This document shows positions 1 to 6,375 of a DNA stretch of 6,387 nt, one piece after another; the first letter of the stretch is position 1, and each line of letters opens with the position of its first letter. Below the pieces are notes generated by a model. That model searched no databases, had not been told where the DNA came from, and was given only the letters and a program-made list of their open reading frames with translations. The stretch comes from Porphyromonadaceae bacterium (GTDB taxonomy: Bacteria > Bacteroidota > Bacteroidia > Bacteroidales > Tannerellaceae), in assembly GCA_003517945.1 (NCBI GenBank), contig DOZP01000196.1, positions 1 through 6,387 of the forward strand. The letters are read 5' to 3'. The position numbers and the translations under genes are program-made.

Positions 1-162
1 GAAATTGACTATATCGAAGAAGGAGATGGGCAGATCCATGCCTTTGAGTTCAAATGGAATCCTGAAGCTAAGTATAAAACCCCCAAGCAGTTTTTGGAAA
101 ATTATTCCGGTAGTACTTTTTCGGTTATCACTCCTGTTAATATGGAAGAGTTTTTATTGTGA
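1..162 (+). CDS. C-terminal end of an AAA ATPase with DUF4143 domain (5' partial)
   Basis: The plus frame is open from the first base to a TGA at 160-162, giving the last 53 residues of a protein that begins outside the window. It starts EIDYIEEGDGQIHAFEFKWN, continues with a PK-x-F segment and a 'SVITPVN' strand, and ends EEFLL. This spacing of E-x-D, then E-F-K, then 'PK.F...Y' is what I recognise as the end of DUF4143, the C-terminal part of a large family of bacterial and archaeal P-loop ATPases. That part resembles a PD-(D/E)XK nuclease core, with D3, E16 and K18 of the visible part as the candidate acidic/lysine residues. The biological role of these ATPases is poorly known. The gene converges on the beta-helix gene with 35 bp between stops and is probably unrelated to the PUL, so it marks its boundary. 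The family call rests on the tail only. Confidence 0.8.
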   Translation, partial: EIDYIEEGDGQIHAFEFKWNPEAKYKTPKQFLENYSGSTFSVITPVNMEEFLL

Positions 163-197
163 AAGGGATTGTAGAATAGAAACTAAAGGAGTGCCGG

Positions 198-2579
198 TTA
201 GCGTATTGTATTTCCCGGGATTGTAACGCTGTTCTCCCGTTGGTTCCTGAATATGATGATCTCCTGGGGTGTTTTTAAATTACTTTTCCCGATAGCTTCG
301 AATAGTTCGGAAAGGTTGTTGACGGGTTTATTCCCAAATTTCAGGATGACATCATTGGCCTGCAGGATATCGCGCAAGGGATTGTCGAACGCGATTGACG
401 TAACTACATACACCCCGCGCTCCGCATCCATGCCTGTGGCCGAACGTTCGCCCAATGTCTCCAGGTTTTTGATGTGCCAGCCGTTCCACGAAATGACACC
501 GGTTCCGGCGTTATCTTTTGTGATGACGGGCAGCGACATTTTAGGAGTTCGCGCCAACTGTCTCAACCGGGGAGAAAGAACCCCGAAACGGTGCATGTCG
601 AAATTCTGGAAACCTATGCGGAAAACTTCTGTGGATTGATTGTCAATGCTATAATCGCCTGCTTCCGGATTCCGGAAGTTTACCGGGCAGACGATTGAAT
701 GCTCGTCGGTATTATTCTCCCGGGCGGCTTTGTAGGAAAGGCTGTCCGTAAATATATTATAATCGGTTTCGGCGCCCCATTCCTGTACCCGGATCGGCTG
801 ATAAGGACTCATGACAATATTCCTTGTAAAGACATCACCGCTGTTCTCAAACCAGACGTGCGGATGGAATGTGTTGTTAACCAATATATTGTTTTCTACC
901 ACCCGGTAGAAACCCTCCCTGAGCTTTATTCCCCCGTTCAGGCACAGGTTATTATATATGCGGTAATTCGAGGCTCCATCGTCCAGGTCGATATCCCATC
1001 CCCGGTCGCAGCGGAATCGGTTGTTCCGGATCGTAACCGTTGAAATGGCATCGGCCGGAATCAAAGACGGCTCATTGGCAACGATATCACACATGATCTT
1101 GTAATCCGGGTGCCAGAAACGATCGCGTCCCCACGAGTTAAACGACCCGTGATCGCCCGTTTCCTTTACCGTATCGAATATGTCATTGTACTCTATAACG
1201 TGACCGCCCCATGTTCCTTCACTGATGTTTATTCCCGCCCGGGGCGTATCGTAAACGCTGTTATGGCTTATGGTGATGAACCGGCACATTGATAGTTCGA
1301 TCCCGGTAATTTGTTTTTCAAATAGTCCGATCTTATAGATTAAGTTGTCATGTACCAGGCAGTTCGCCGGATAGTTATTTGTTTTAGGTCCTGCCGTACG
1401 ATCCATTTCTTCCAGTGAAACAAACTCGCCATATTCAAAGGCGGGAGAACGGACAGCTTCCGGATCGCCGACAAAGCAGATTGCACTGGCTCCGATTTGA
1501 GTGATATGGGAGCCGGAAATGATTGAATTCCGGTTGTAATTTGAAAAAAAGATCGCATTTCCTCCCAAGTGATGCAGAAAACAGTTGGTAAGCCCGCAAT
1601 TTTCCGTCCCTTCAAAAATGACAGCTCCTCCTCTGTAAATCGTCCAATCGGAACGCAGCAGCGGTTCGTAGGTTTCCATGAAAGTACGGGTTGTTTGTGT
1701 AAATGTGATATCTTTGAAAAAAATATTTTTAACAGGATTATTTTCCGTACCCCTGAATTCTATCAGGTGTTTTAGTTGCGGAACTTCAAACCGGGCGTTG
1801 TGAACGTCTTCACCCGGCACCGGATAATAATAAAGAGTAGAGCCGGATTGATCATAATACCACTCGCCCGGGGCGTCCAGTTCTTCAAAAATATTCTCAA
1901 CCATCCGGTTCTGAACGCTTAATCCCGATTGACGGTTGTTCTGGTGCCCGCCTTCCAACTGTAAATTTCCTTTTTTATCTTTTCCGGTAATGCGGTAGTG
2001 AAAATCACCCCAGTCGTGCGCATGCATGGCGTGCAGATATCCTCCAACCGGATTTTTCCATCTTTTTACCCTGTCCGGCGAAGTCGCATCGGCCGAAGTA
2101 CCGTTAAACCGCACGGCTGCCGGGTCATAATCCGGATATCGCGCCAAATGACGTATCTCTCCGTTCACAAGCAACATATCAAAATCTACCGGTGGAGTGA
2201 TTTTCGTTTTCATAATCTCTTTTGTATGGGATTCCCAGGTAGGATTCAAAAGTATGCCTCCGGCAATTATAGCTTTTTCACCCGGGTAAGAACGGATTGT
2301 TAAAGACTTGTCATTCATGCCGTCTTCGGGGGTAAAAATTAATGGATCGGCTAATCGGTATACCCCTTCGAGCAGATAAATAACGACCTCTTCATTAGTC
2401 TTGCGCGCTTCCTCTTTGGCCCTCTCAACCGTTTGAAAAGGGAATTGTTGTGAACCGTTATTTCTATCTTGTCCGCCAGGCGACACAAAATAGGTTTTTT
2501 GCGCAAGAACCGGGGAAGCAAGGCCTAATAGAAAGAAAAGTAGCAAATCTCCTGCTGTAAGCTTTTTAACCATCTTCAT
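198..2579 (-). CDS. Secreted right-handed beta-helix protein with C-terminal PDZ-like domain, candidate glycoside hydrolase (GH141-like)
   Basis: 793 residues from the chosen ATG. The frame stays open upstream to a GTG at 2627 and includes ATGs at 2606 and 2573, but the start at 2579 (or 2573) gives a clean signal peptide: KK, a hydrophobic run, then SPVLA before Q27. The mature protein opens with TYFVSPGG and a 'GSQQFPFQTVERA' block, typical of beta-helix carbohydrate-active proteins. Beta-helix repeats rich in N, I and V follow to about residue 660. Conserved-looking blocks include 'FMETYEPLLRSDWTIYRGGA' (from ~300), 'GTWGGHVIEYNDIFDTV' (from ~455), 'ETGDHGSFNSWGRDRFW' (473-489) and 'CDRGWDIDLDDG' (from ~524). 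The last two are rich in Asp and are good active-site candidates. Residues ~720-785 resemble a PDZ fold (GVYVVTSIAFDNPL, then ANDVILKFGNKPV). From memory, this architecture is close to GH141, known for an alpha-L-fucosidase acting on rhamnogalacturonan-II, but another beta-helix family such as GH120 is possible. It lies 61 bp downstream of the GH2 relic, so it is probably co-transcribed with it. No internal break is visible. Confidence 0.85.
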   Translation of the reverse strand: MKMVKKLTAGDLLLFFLLGLASPVLAQKTYFVSPGGQDRNNGSQQFPFQTVERAKEEARKTNEEVVIYLLEGVYRLADPLIFTPEDGMNDKSLTIRSYPGEKAIIAGGILLNPTWESHTKEIMKTKITPPVDFDMLLVNGEIRHLARYPDYDPAAVRFNGTSADATSPDRVKRWKNPVGGYLHAMHAHDWGDFHYRITGKDKKGNLQLEGGHQNNRQSGLSVQNRMVENIFEELDAPGEWYYDQSGSTLYYYPVPGEDVHNARFEVPQLKHLIEFRGTENNPVKNIFFKDITFTQTTRTFMETYEPLLRSDWTIYRGGAVIFEGTENCGLTNCFLHHLGGNAIFFSNYNRNSIISGSHITQIGASAICFVGDPEAVRSPAFEYGEFVSLEEMDRTAGPKTNNYPANCLVHDNLIYKIGLFEKQITGIELSMCRFITISHNSVYDTPRAGINISEGTWGGHVIEYNDIFDTVKETGDHGSFNSWGRDRFWHPDYKIMCDIVANEPSLIPADAISTVTIRNNRFRCDRGWDIDLDDGASNYRIYNNLCLNGGIKLREGFYRVVENNILVNNTFHPHVWFENSGDVFTRNIVMSPYQPIRVQEWGAETDYNIFTDSLSYKAARENNTDEHSIVCPVNFRNPEAGDYSIDNQSTEVFRIGFQNFDMHRFGVLSPRLRQLARTPKMSLPVITKDNAGTGVISWNGWHIKNLETLGERSATGMDAERGVYVVTSIAFDNPLRDILQANDVILKFGNKPVNNLSELFEAIGKSNLKTPQEIIIFRNQRENSVTIPGNTIR

Positions 2580-2640
2580 TTTTATCTTATTTAAGAGTGA
2601 TAACATCTTTATTAATTGACAAAGCACCTGTGCAAGCGTC

Positions 2641-3354
2641 TTACTGTTGGGTATTAATGAGAATTTCAGCAGGTTTCAATCCCTCCGAAACGGCTTTTAA
2701 CCTGATTGCACCGGCTGTTTTATCCGATTGTACCAAAACCTGGCAATAGCCGTTGAAAGCTTTTCGTTTGTTTTCTTTTTCCGGTTCGTGGCTACTGGGA
2801 TTGCCATTCCCTGTCCCTATTATTTTCCCCGGCCCTTCAATCAAAAACTCCACCGGATTATCGGCCGTCGGCACCACTCTTCCCTTAGCGTCTTTTATTG
2901 CTATATTGATGATAGCCACATCGCATCCGTCGGCATTCAATTGCCGGGTATCGCTAACCATTGTTACTGAAAAAGGAGCGCCCGTAGTATCATTTGTTTT
3001 GCCGGCAATTTTTTTTCCGTTTTTATATCCGACGGCTTTCATTTTACCGGGTTTATAAACGGCCTGCCATTCACTCGGTTTATAATCGGCGACTTTATTT
3101 CTGTCGGTGTAAGCGATAAGAGTTGCTTCGCTTTCGACAATTTTAACATCAGCGTCGGTTAATCCTCCATGCCGACCCGCCTGTACAGCCCGCTTTATAG
3201 CTATGTCACCTTTGTGGAATTGCCATCCTTCATCGAATTTAATCCGTTCTCTTACCGTCGGATTTGTTGCTTCGACGGATAAAGTAAAAAACAGACCGCT
3301 TAGCAGCAGACCTGATAATAACCTAATATATTTATTCGTATATCGTTTCGTCAT
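2641..3354 (-). pseudogene. GH2 beta-galactosidase-type gene with internal deletion (start and C-terminal domains fused in frame)
   Basis: The frame encodes 237 residues, while secreted GH2 enzymes of this type usually have about 800 or more. Residues 1-29 are a signal peptide ending SVEA. Residues ~35-98 match the start of the GH2 sugar-binding domain (RERIKFDEGWQFHKGD, then GLTDADVK, then SEWQAV), where the family normally continues 'DLPHDW'. Instead the sequence jumps at about residue 98-100 (near 3056-3064) to YKPGKMKAVGYKNGK. That is the end of the DUF4982-type region, followed by the C-terminal Ig-like domain (ADGCDVAIINIAIKDAKGRVVPTADN, GPGKIIGTGNGNPSSHE, FNGYCQVLVQS). The rest of the sugar-binding domain, the immunoglobulin-like domain and the whole TIM barrel with both catalytic Glu residues are absent, so hydrolase activity is not expected. 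The ATG at 3354 has an AAAGGAAT ribosome-binding-like sequence just upstream. The open frame across the junction means a small exported two-domain protein could still be made. Call: deletion derivative; a functional mini-protein is less likely. Confidence 0.85.
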
Positions 3355-3382
3355 ATTCCTTTTGTTTATTCTTTTCAGGATA

Positions 3383-3402
3383 ATCGTTTACATATAAACG
3401 AT
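3383..3402. repeat. Perfect 8-bp inverted repeat, 4-nt loop
   Basis: ATCGTTTA (3383-3390) and TAAACGAT (3395-3402) are exact reverse complements separated by CATA. The repeat sits in the 5' leader of the GH2 relic, 29 bp before its ATG, and only 3 bp from the larger 16-bp stem. On the minus-strand transcript it would be the second of two tandem hairpins. It could be part of a processing or attenuation structure, or an operator-like dyad; the sequence does not distinguish these. Confidence 0.55.
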
Positions 3403-3405
3403 ACC

Positions 3406-3451
3406 TTATTCAGGACAACCATGATCTTCGCAGATTGGTTGTCCTGAATAA
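3406..3451 (-). terminator. Strong hairpin between susD tail and GH2 relic (terminator, attenuator or mRNA processing structure)
   Basis: TTATTCAGGACAACCA (3406-3421) is the exact reverse complement of TGGTTGTCCTGAATAA (3436-3451), giving a perfect 16-bp stem around a 14-nt loop. It begins 12 bp after the susD-tail stop codon and lies before the GH2 start. There is no run of T directly after the stem on the minus strand (it continues GGTATCGTTT), so it is not a textbook intrinsic terminator. In intact PULs, a stem after susD is a known kind of place for 3'-end stabilisation or partial termination that makes susC/susD transcripts more abundant than the enzyme genes downstream. That role is inference here. 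Confidence 0.6.
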
Positions 3452-3463
3452 AAGCTTATATAA

Positions 3464-3640
3464 TTACTGCCAACCGGTATTTTGCGGCAATAACGCCGGG
3501 TTTCTGTTCAACTCTCCCGTTGGCAGCGGATAAAGATATAATTTATTATTCCATTTCCGGCTCTTTCCTTCTTCATAAATTGCATTTTCATTGGTATAGT
3601 TCGGATATACGATAGCGTAATGACCCCCGTCTTTTTTCTT
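3464..3640 (-). pseudogene. C-terminal fragment of a SusD-family glycan-binding lipoprotein
   Basis: The frame opens after a TGA at 3641-3643 and has no start codon of its own. It encodes 58 residues ending at a TAA at 3464-3466: GGHYAIVYPNYTNEN, an E-E-G-K linker, then WNNKLYLYPLPTGELNRNPALLPQNTGW. The pattern 'LYPLP..EL..NP.L.QN.G' is the hallmark C-terminus of RagB/SusD proteins, the outer-membrane lipoproteins that bind glycan as a lid on SusC. About 450-550 upstream residues, including the lipoprotein signal and TPR-like helices, are missing. Its 5' end overlaps the reading frame of the susC fragment by 53 bp in a different phase. Loss of a single A from the A6 tract at 3632-3637 would fuse the two frames. 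It is non-functional as it stands. Confidence 0.85.
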
Positions 3641-3971
3641 TCATCTGCCCGTTTTGAACCGGTTCCAGGCTATACTTACCGTCAATGTCCGTAATTGTGC
3701 CTACGGTAGTCCCCTGAATTGAAACATTCGCCCCGATAATAGGCTCGCCTGCGGAATCGGTTATCGTTCCGGTTACCTTTCCTCTGTTTTGCTGATGTAT
3801 GACTGTCGGCGATGTTCCTTTTTCTTCCGGATAATAATTGTTATCAGCCAACAATGACGTCGTAAAACCAAATAAAAGCATCGGGAACCACATTTTTTTT
3901 GCAACTGTTCCCACTGTTTTTCTCACAGAATTTAATAAGACATAAAAGTCTCTGTATGAATCGTTTTTCAT
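3588..3971 (-). pseudogene. N-terminal fragment of a SusC/RagA TonB-dependent transporter
   Basis: 127 codons from the ATG at 3971. There is a long N-terminal region with a hydrophobic export segment (WFPMLLFGFTTSLLAD, about residues 28-43). Residues ~63-106 form the carboxypeptidase-regulatory-like domain that begins SusC proteins (GKVTGTITDSAGEPIIGANV, TTVGTITDIDGKYSLE). SusC proteins normally run about 1,000 residues, with a plug domain and a 22-strand barrel; none of that is present. After NGQM (residue ~110) the frame becomes a Lys/Arg-rich shadow ending at TGA, while the genuine coding signal continues as the SusD tail in another frame. The deletion therefore removed almost all of susC, the intergenic DNA and most of susD. 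No good Shine-Dalgarno precedes the ATG, as is usual in Bacteroidetes. The upstream 182 bp would have been the PUL leader or promoter. Confidence 0.85.
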
Positions 3972-4025
3972 AAATTTGTTACGTGTTTTTAAGTACTAAA
4001 TTTGTAAAATATCATCTCTCGTATT

Positions 4026-4041
4026 GGCTTATAATTAAGCC
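4026..4041. promoter_or_regulatory. Small dyad in the susC leader
   Basis: GGCTTA (4026-4031) and TAAGCC (4036-4041) are exact reverse complements around TAAT. This lies 55 bp before the susC-fragment ATG. A second, weaker dyad, AAGGT/ACCTT (4052-4056 and 4067-4071), encloses a GC-rich core that reads CAGGGGGATACC on the minus strand and stands out in this AT-rich leader. I could not find a convincing Bacteroidetes promoter (TTTG, then TAnnTTTG) here. An operator or leader-RNA role is a guess. Confidence 0.3.
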
Positions 4042-4113
4042 GGCGAATGGTAAGGTATCCCCCTGCACCTTTAAAAAAATAACTTATTTCATAGGCATTT
4101 AATTTTAAATTAA

Positions 4114-4142
4114 CCATTATTATATTGCTGCTTCCTTAATGG
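4114..4142 (-). terminator. Possible weak stem-loop after the GH29 gene
   Basis: CCATTA (4114-4119) and TAATGG (4137-4142) can pair across a 17-nt loop just downstream of the GH29 stop codon at 4154-4156. The stem is short and only mixed AT/GC, and the following sequence on the minus strand is A/T-rich without a clean T tract. It is listed as the only candidate 3' structure for the GH29 transcript. Confidence 0.2.
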
Positions 4143-4153
4143 AATTCAGGATA

Positions 4154-6244
4154 TTATTCCGTAATCAGGTCAAACTCCGCATATCCGGCGGCATCGTTAT
4201 TATGCGTATTCTTTAATGCCTTTAATTTAATATAACGCGCTTTCACCGGTTTGAACGATTTGATCTGCCATAACGGATTATTCCGGATATTGGAAAATTC
4301 ACCTTTATCGGCCAATGTCCATTGTTGATTATCCATAGAGGTATAGAACTCATAATTTGTGATCATACCGTCTTTTTTCCAGCCCTGGCCCGGCAAATAC
4401 CTGAAACCCGACAGTTCTTCTTCATTCCCCAGGTCGATAATCAGGTCTATCGGCATTTTTACATCTTTTTCATTAAACCAGGCGGTATGAATATTTCCAT
4501 CCATGATGTCATTTACTTTTTCATCCGCAATATTCAATACTTTCCAGTTCTTACGGGAAATATCAAATTGTTCACCTGCAACAGGACTGCTCTTCTTTGT
4601 CGCGGGATCATAGGCTATTGCTTTTATATTTACTTTTCGGCCGTCTGTCTTTACCGGTTGGGCGTATTTCTTCGAATCCGGCCCGGGAACGCTTCCGTCT
4701 AAGGTATAATAGATTTCAGATTCATTATCGGCAGCGACTATTCGGATATCGCCGGATTGATTACGGAAAATTTCAGGAGGGGTCAACACCTGGGGCGCGT
4801 TATAAACACCTATATCAGAGATCAGGGGACAAGCTTTTGCGTCGGTGATATGAAAGCGTATTTTAGTCGCTTCCGTTGTCGGGAAACATAGTATACGCTT
4901 ATAGCCGATTGTTGTTTCTTTGGCCAGTTCCCGCCACTCGTTGTTTACAAAAGCTTCGACCGTAAATGCCTTTACACGCTGTCCCAGACGGATATACTCT
5001 CTGATTAAAAAACGGTTGAAGACCGTGGGTTTTCCGAAATCGACCGTTACGGTAGCATTTGTCACTCCGTCATCGGTTGCCCAGTAAGTATCTTCATCAT
5101 CATCCGTCATTTTATCCGCCCCGAATCTTTTGCTGTTGCCCCGAACATTCGATGCCTCTGCCTGCGTCTTCCGGGCAAGGTTTTCTGCAAATATTTCTTT
5201 CACGGCTGCTGCAAGTTCCAGTACTGCTTTTTCATCATTTTCATGAATCAGGCCCCTGCAATCAATGGGGAAATTAAGAAGCAGCGGCGCGTTTCGCCCG
5301 AAGGAATTGTAGTAAATGGTGAGTAGTTCCGGTAATGTTTTTACGCGCCCGTCTTCGTATTCATGATAAAACCATCCCGGACGTATAGAAACGTTCACTT
5401 CACCGGGCACCCACGAATCACCGTCTTCTTTGCCGTAACGCAGCCACTCATTTTTGACGTCTCCTTTCGCGTCGAGCAGGCTCCAGTTCGTTTCGCCGAT
5501 AGAGCCGGATTCGTTTCCGCACCAGCGCAGATCGCCTCTGTTTCCTCCATCGTTCCATATCACGGCTTTGGGCTGCAACTCGCGGATCAACCGGAATGTA
5601 TTTTCCCAGTCATAATACGTTTTGGCATCGATTTTACGATTCTCCCATGCACCGCCATAATATCCTGATCCGCCGTTCGCGCCGTCGAACCAGACTTCAA
5701 AGATGTCTCCGTAGTTTGTGAGCAACTCCTTCAATTGATTTCTGAAATAAGTAATATATTCCGGTTTGCCGTAGTCCGCATAATTTCTGTCCCACGGCGA
5801 CAGGTAAATGCCCAGTTTTAATCCGTATTCTTTGCAGGCATCGGCTAACTCACGCACCAGATCGCCTTTTCCGTCACGCCAGGGAGAGTTTTTAACCGAA
5901 TAATCGGTATATTCCGAAGGCCACAGGCAAAATCCGTCATGATGTTTCGCCGTCAGTATAATCCCTTTCATTCCGGCTTCTTTGCATACGCGCGCCCATT
6001 GCCTGCAATCCAGCGCCGTCGGGTTAAAAAGCCGGGGATCATTCCCTCCGTCACCCCATTCCTGATTAGTGTACGTATTAATTGAGAAATGAATAAAGGC
6101 ATAATACTCCATTTTCTGCCAGTTTATCTGGTTCTCACTTGGTACAGGACCATAGGCCTGCGGGTCTTCTACCTGGTTACAACCGGTAAAAACGAAACTC
6201 AAATTGAGCAACAACACGATTAGGGTGTTAAATTTCCAGTTCAT
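4154..6244 (-). CDS. GH29 alpha-L-fucosidase, lipoprotein with two F5/8C (CBM32-like) modules
   Basis: 696 residues and apparently complete. The N-terminus is a lipoprotein signal (TLIVLLLNLSFVFTGC, lipid-bearing Cys22), so the enzyme is probably anchored in the outer membrane or periplasmic side. Residues ~35-350 are the GH29 barrel: 'MEYYAFIHFSINTYTNQEWG', 'GIILTAKHHDGFCLWPS' with the conserved His pair at 101-102, 'LGIYLSPWDRN', and 'FEVWFDGANG', whose Asp187 is the expected retaining nucleophile. The acid/base is probably one of the Glu residues in GNESGSIGETNW (Glu245 or Glu251). Residues ~358-483 form an F5/8 type C module (DDDEDTYWATDDG, TVDFGKPTVFNRFLIREY). Residues ~487-560 are a chitobiase-type C-terminal beta-sandwich (EIYYTLDGSVPGPDSKKY). 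Residues ~565-695 are a second F5/8C module (DGNIHTAWF, PIDLIIDLG). The family releases terminal L-fucose; the W/H/E-rich start with CBM modules suggests a linkage-specific (subfamily B-like) enzyme, which is inference. It is upstream of the susC relic and downstream of the remnant at 6263-6375. Confidence 0.93.
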   Translation of the reverse strand: MNWKFNTLIVLLLNLSFVFTGCNQVEDPQAYGPVPSENQINWQKMEYYAFIHFSINTYTNQEWGDGGNDPRLFNPTALDCRQWARVCKEAGMKGIILTAKHHDGFCLWPSEYTDYSVKNSPWRDGKGDLVRELADACKEYGLKLGIYLSPWDRNYADYGKPEYITYFRNQLKELLTNYGDIFEVWFDGANGGSGYYGGAWENRKIDAKTYYDWENTFRLIRELQPKAVIWNDGGNRGDLRWCGNESGSIGETNWSLLDAKGDVKNEWLRYGKEDGDSWVPGEVNVSIRPGWFYHEYEDGRVKTLPELLTIYYNSFGRNAPLLLNFPIDCRGLIHENDEKAVLELAAAVKEIFAENLARKTQAEASNVRGNSKRFGADKMTDDDEDTYWATDDGVTNATVTVDFGKPTVFNRFLIREYIRLGQRVKAFTVEAFVNNEWRELAKETTIGYKRILCFPTTEATKIRFHITDAKACPLISDIGVYNAPQVLTPPEIFRNQSGDIRIVAADNESEIYYTLDGSVPGPDSKKYAQPVKTDGRKVNIKAIAYDPATKKSSPVAGEQFDISRKNWKVLNIADEKVNDIMDGNIHTAWFNEKDVKMPIDLIIDLGNEEELSGFRYLPGQGWKKDGMITNYEFYTSMDNQQWTLADKGEFSNIRNNPLWQIKSFKPVKARYIKLKALKNTHNNDAAGYAEFDLITE

Positions 6245-6262
6245 TACACGAGTTTTTAAAAG

Positions 6263-6375
6263 TTATTTTAATTCAATAAATTCCGGTTCCTGCGGGTCAA
6301 TCGTAAAAGCATCATTATATTTTCTGTTAGTGCGATTATCAACAGCAGCGTTTGCTTTCTTTTTATTACGTACAT
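6263..6375 (-). pseudogene. Remnant gene: signal-peptide-like start joined out of frame to a protein tail
   Basis: On the minus strand an ATG at 6375 begins MYVIKRKQTLLLIIALT, a basic-then-hydrophobic start typical of an exported protein. That frame then turns into unlikely sequence and stops at 6268-6270. In a second frame, open from just after a TAA near the window edge to a TAA at 6263-6265, the last part reads NRKYNDAFTIDPQEPEFIELK. This looks like the acidic, amphipathic end of a real protein and stops 18 bp before the GH29 ATG. The simplest reading is a gene whose body was deleted, with a junction around 6310-6330 that left the two ends out of phase. I do not recognise the family of the tail. 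A sequencing indel in a genuine very short gene is a weaker alternative. Both pieces are short, so the call is tentative. Confidence 0.45.

Larger units (their letters stand above)
3972..4153 (-). other. AT-rich intergenic leader between GH29 gene and susC relic
   Basis: No open frame with coding character is seen on either strand in these 182 bp. The stretch holds the two dyads described at 4026-4071, a T7 run on the minus strand near 4074-4080, and the weak stem at 4114-4142. The length suits a leader or promoter region for susC, the usual lead gene of a PUL operon. No consensus promoter could be identified by eye. Confidence 0.5.

Noticed and set aside
5..226. Plus-strand frame of 73 residues beginning MTISKKEMGRSM
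   Set aside because: It is a shadow of the DUF4143 ATPase tail, which reads clearly in the frame beginning at base 1 and stops at 162.
198..235. AGCGT/ACGCT inverted repeat as a bidirectional terminator between the convergent genes
   Set aside because: Only 5 bp of pairing with a loop of about 20 nt, largely inside the end of the beta-helix coding region.
2579..2627. Longer N-terminus of the beta-helix protein from the GTG at 2627
   Set aside because: The extra 16 residues (LCQLIKMLSLLNKI...) would put a long extension before a normal signal peptide; the ATG at 2579 or 2573 gives a typical export signal.
4073..4090. T7 run next to AAATAA/TTATTT as an intrinsic terminator for GH29
   Set aside because: The palindrome has only AT pairs and almost no loop, so a stable hairpin is not expected.
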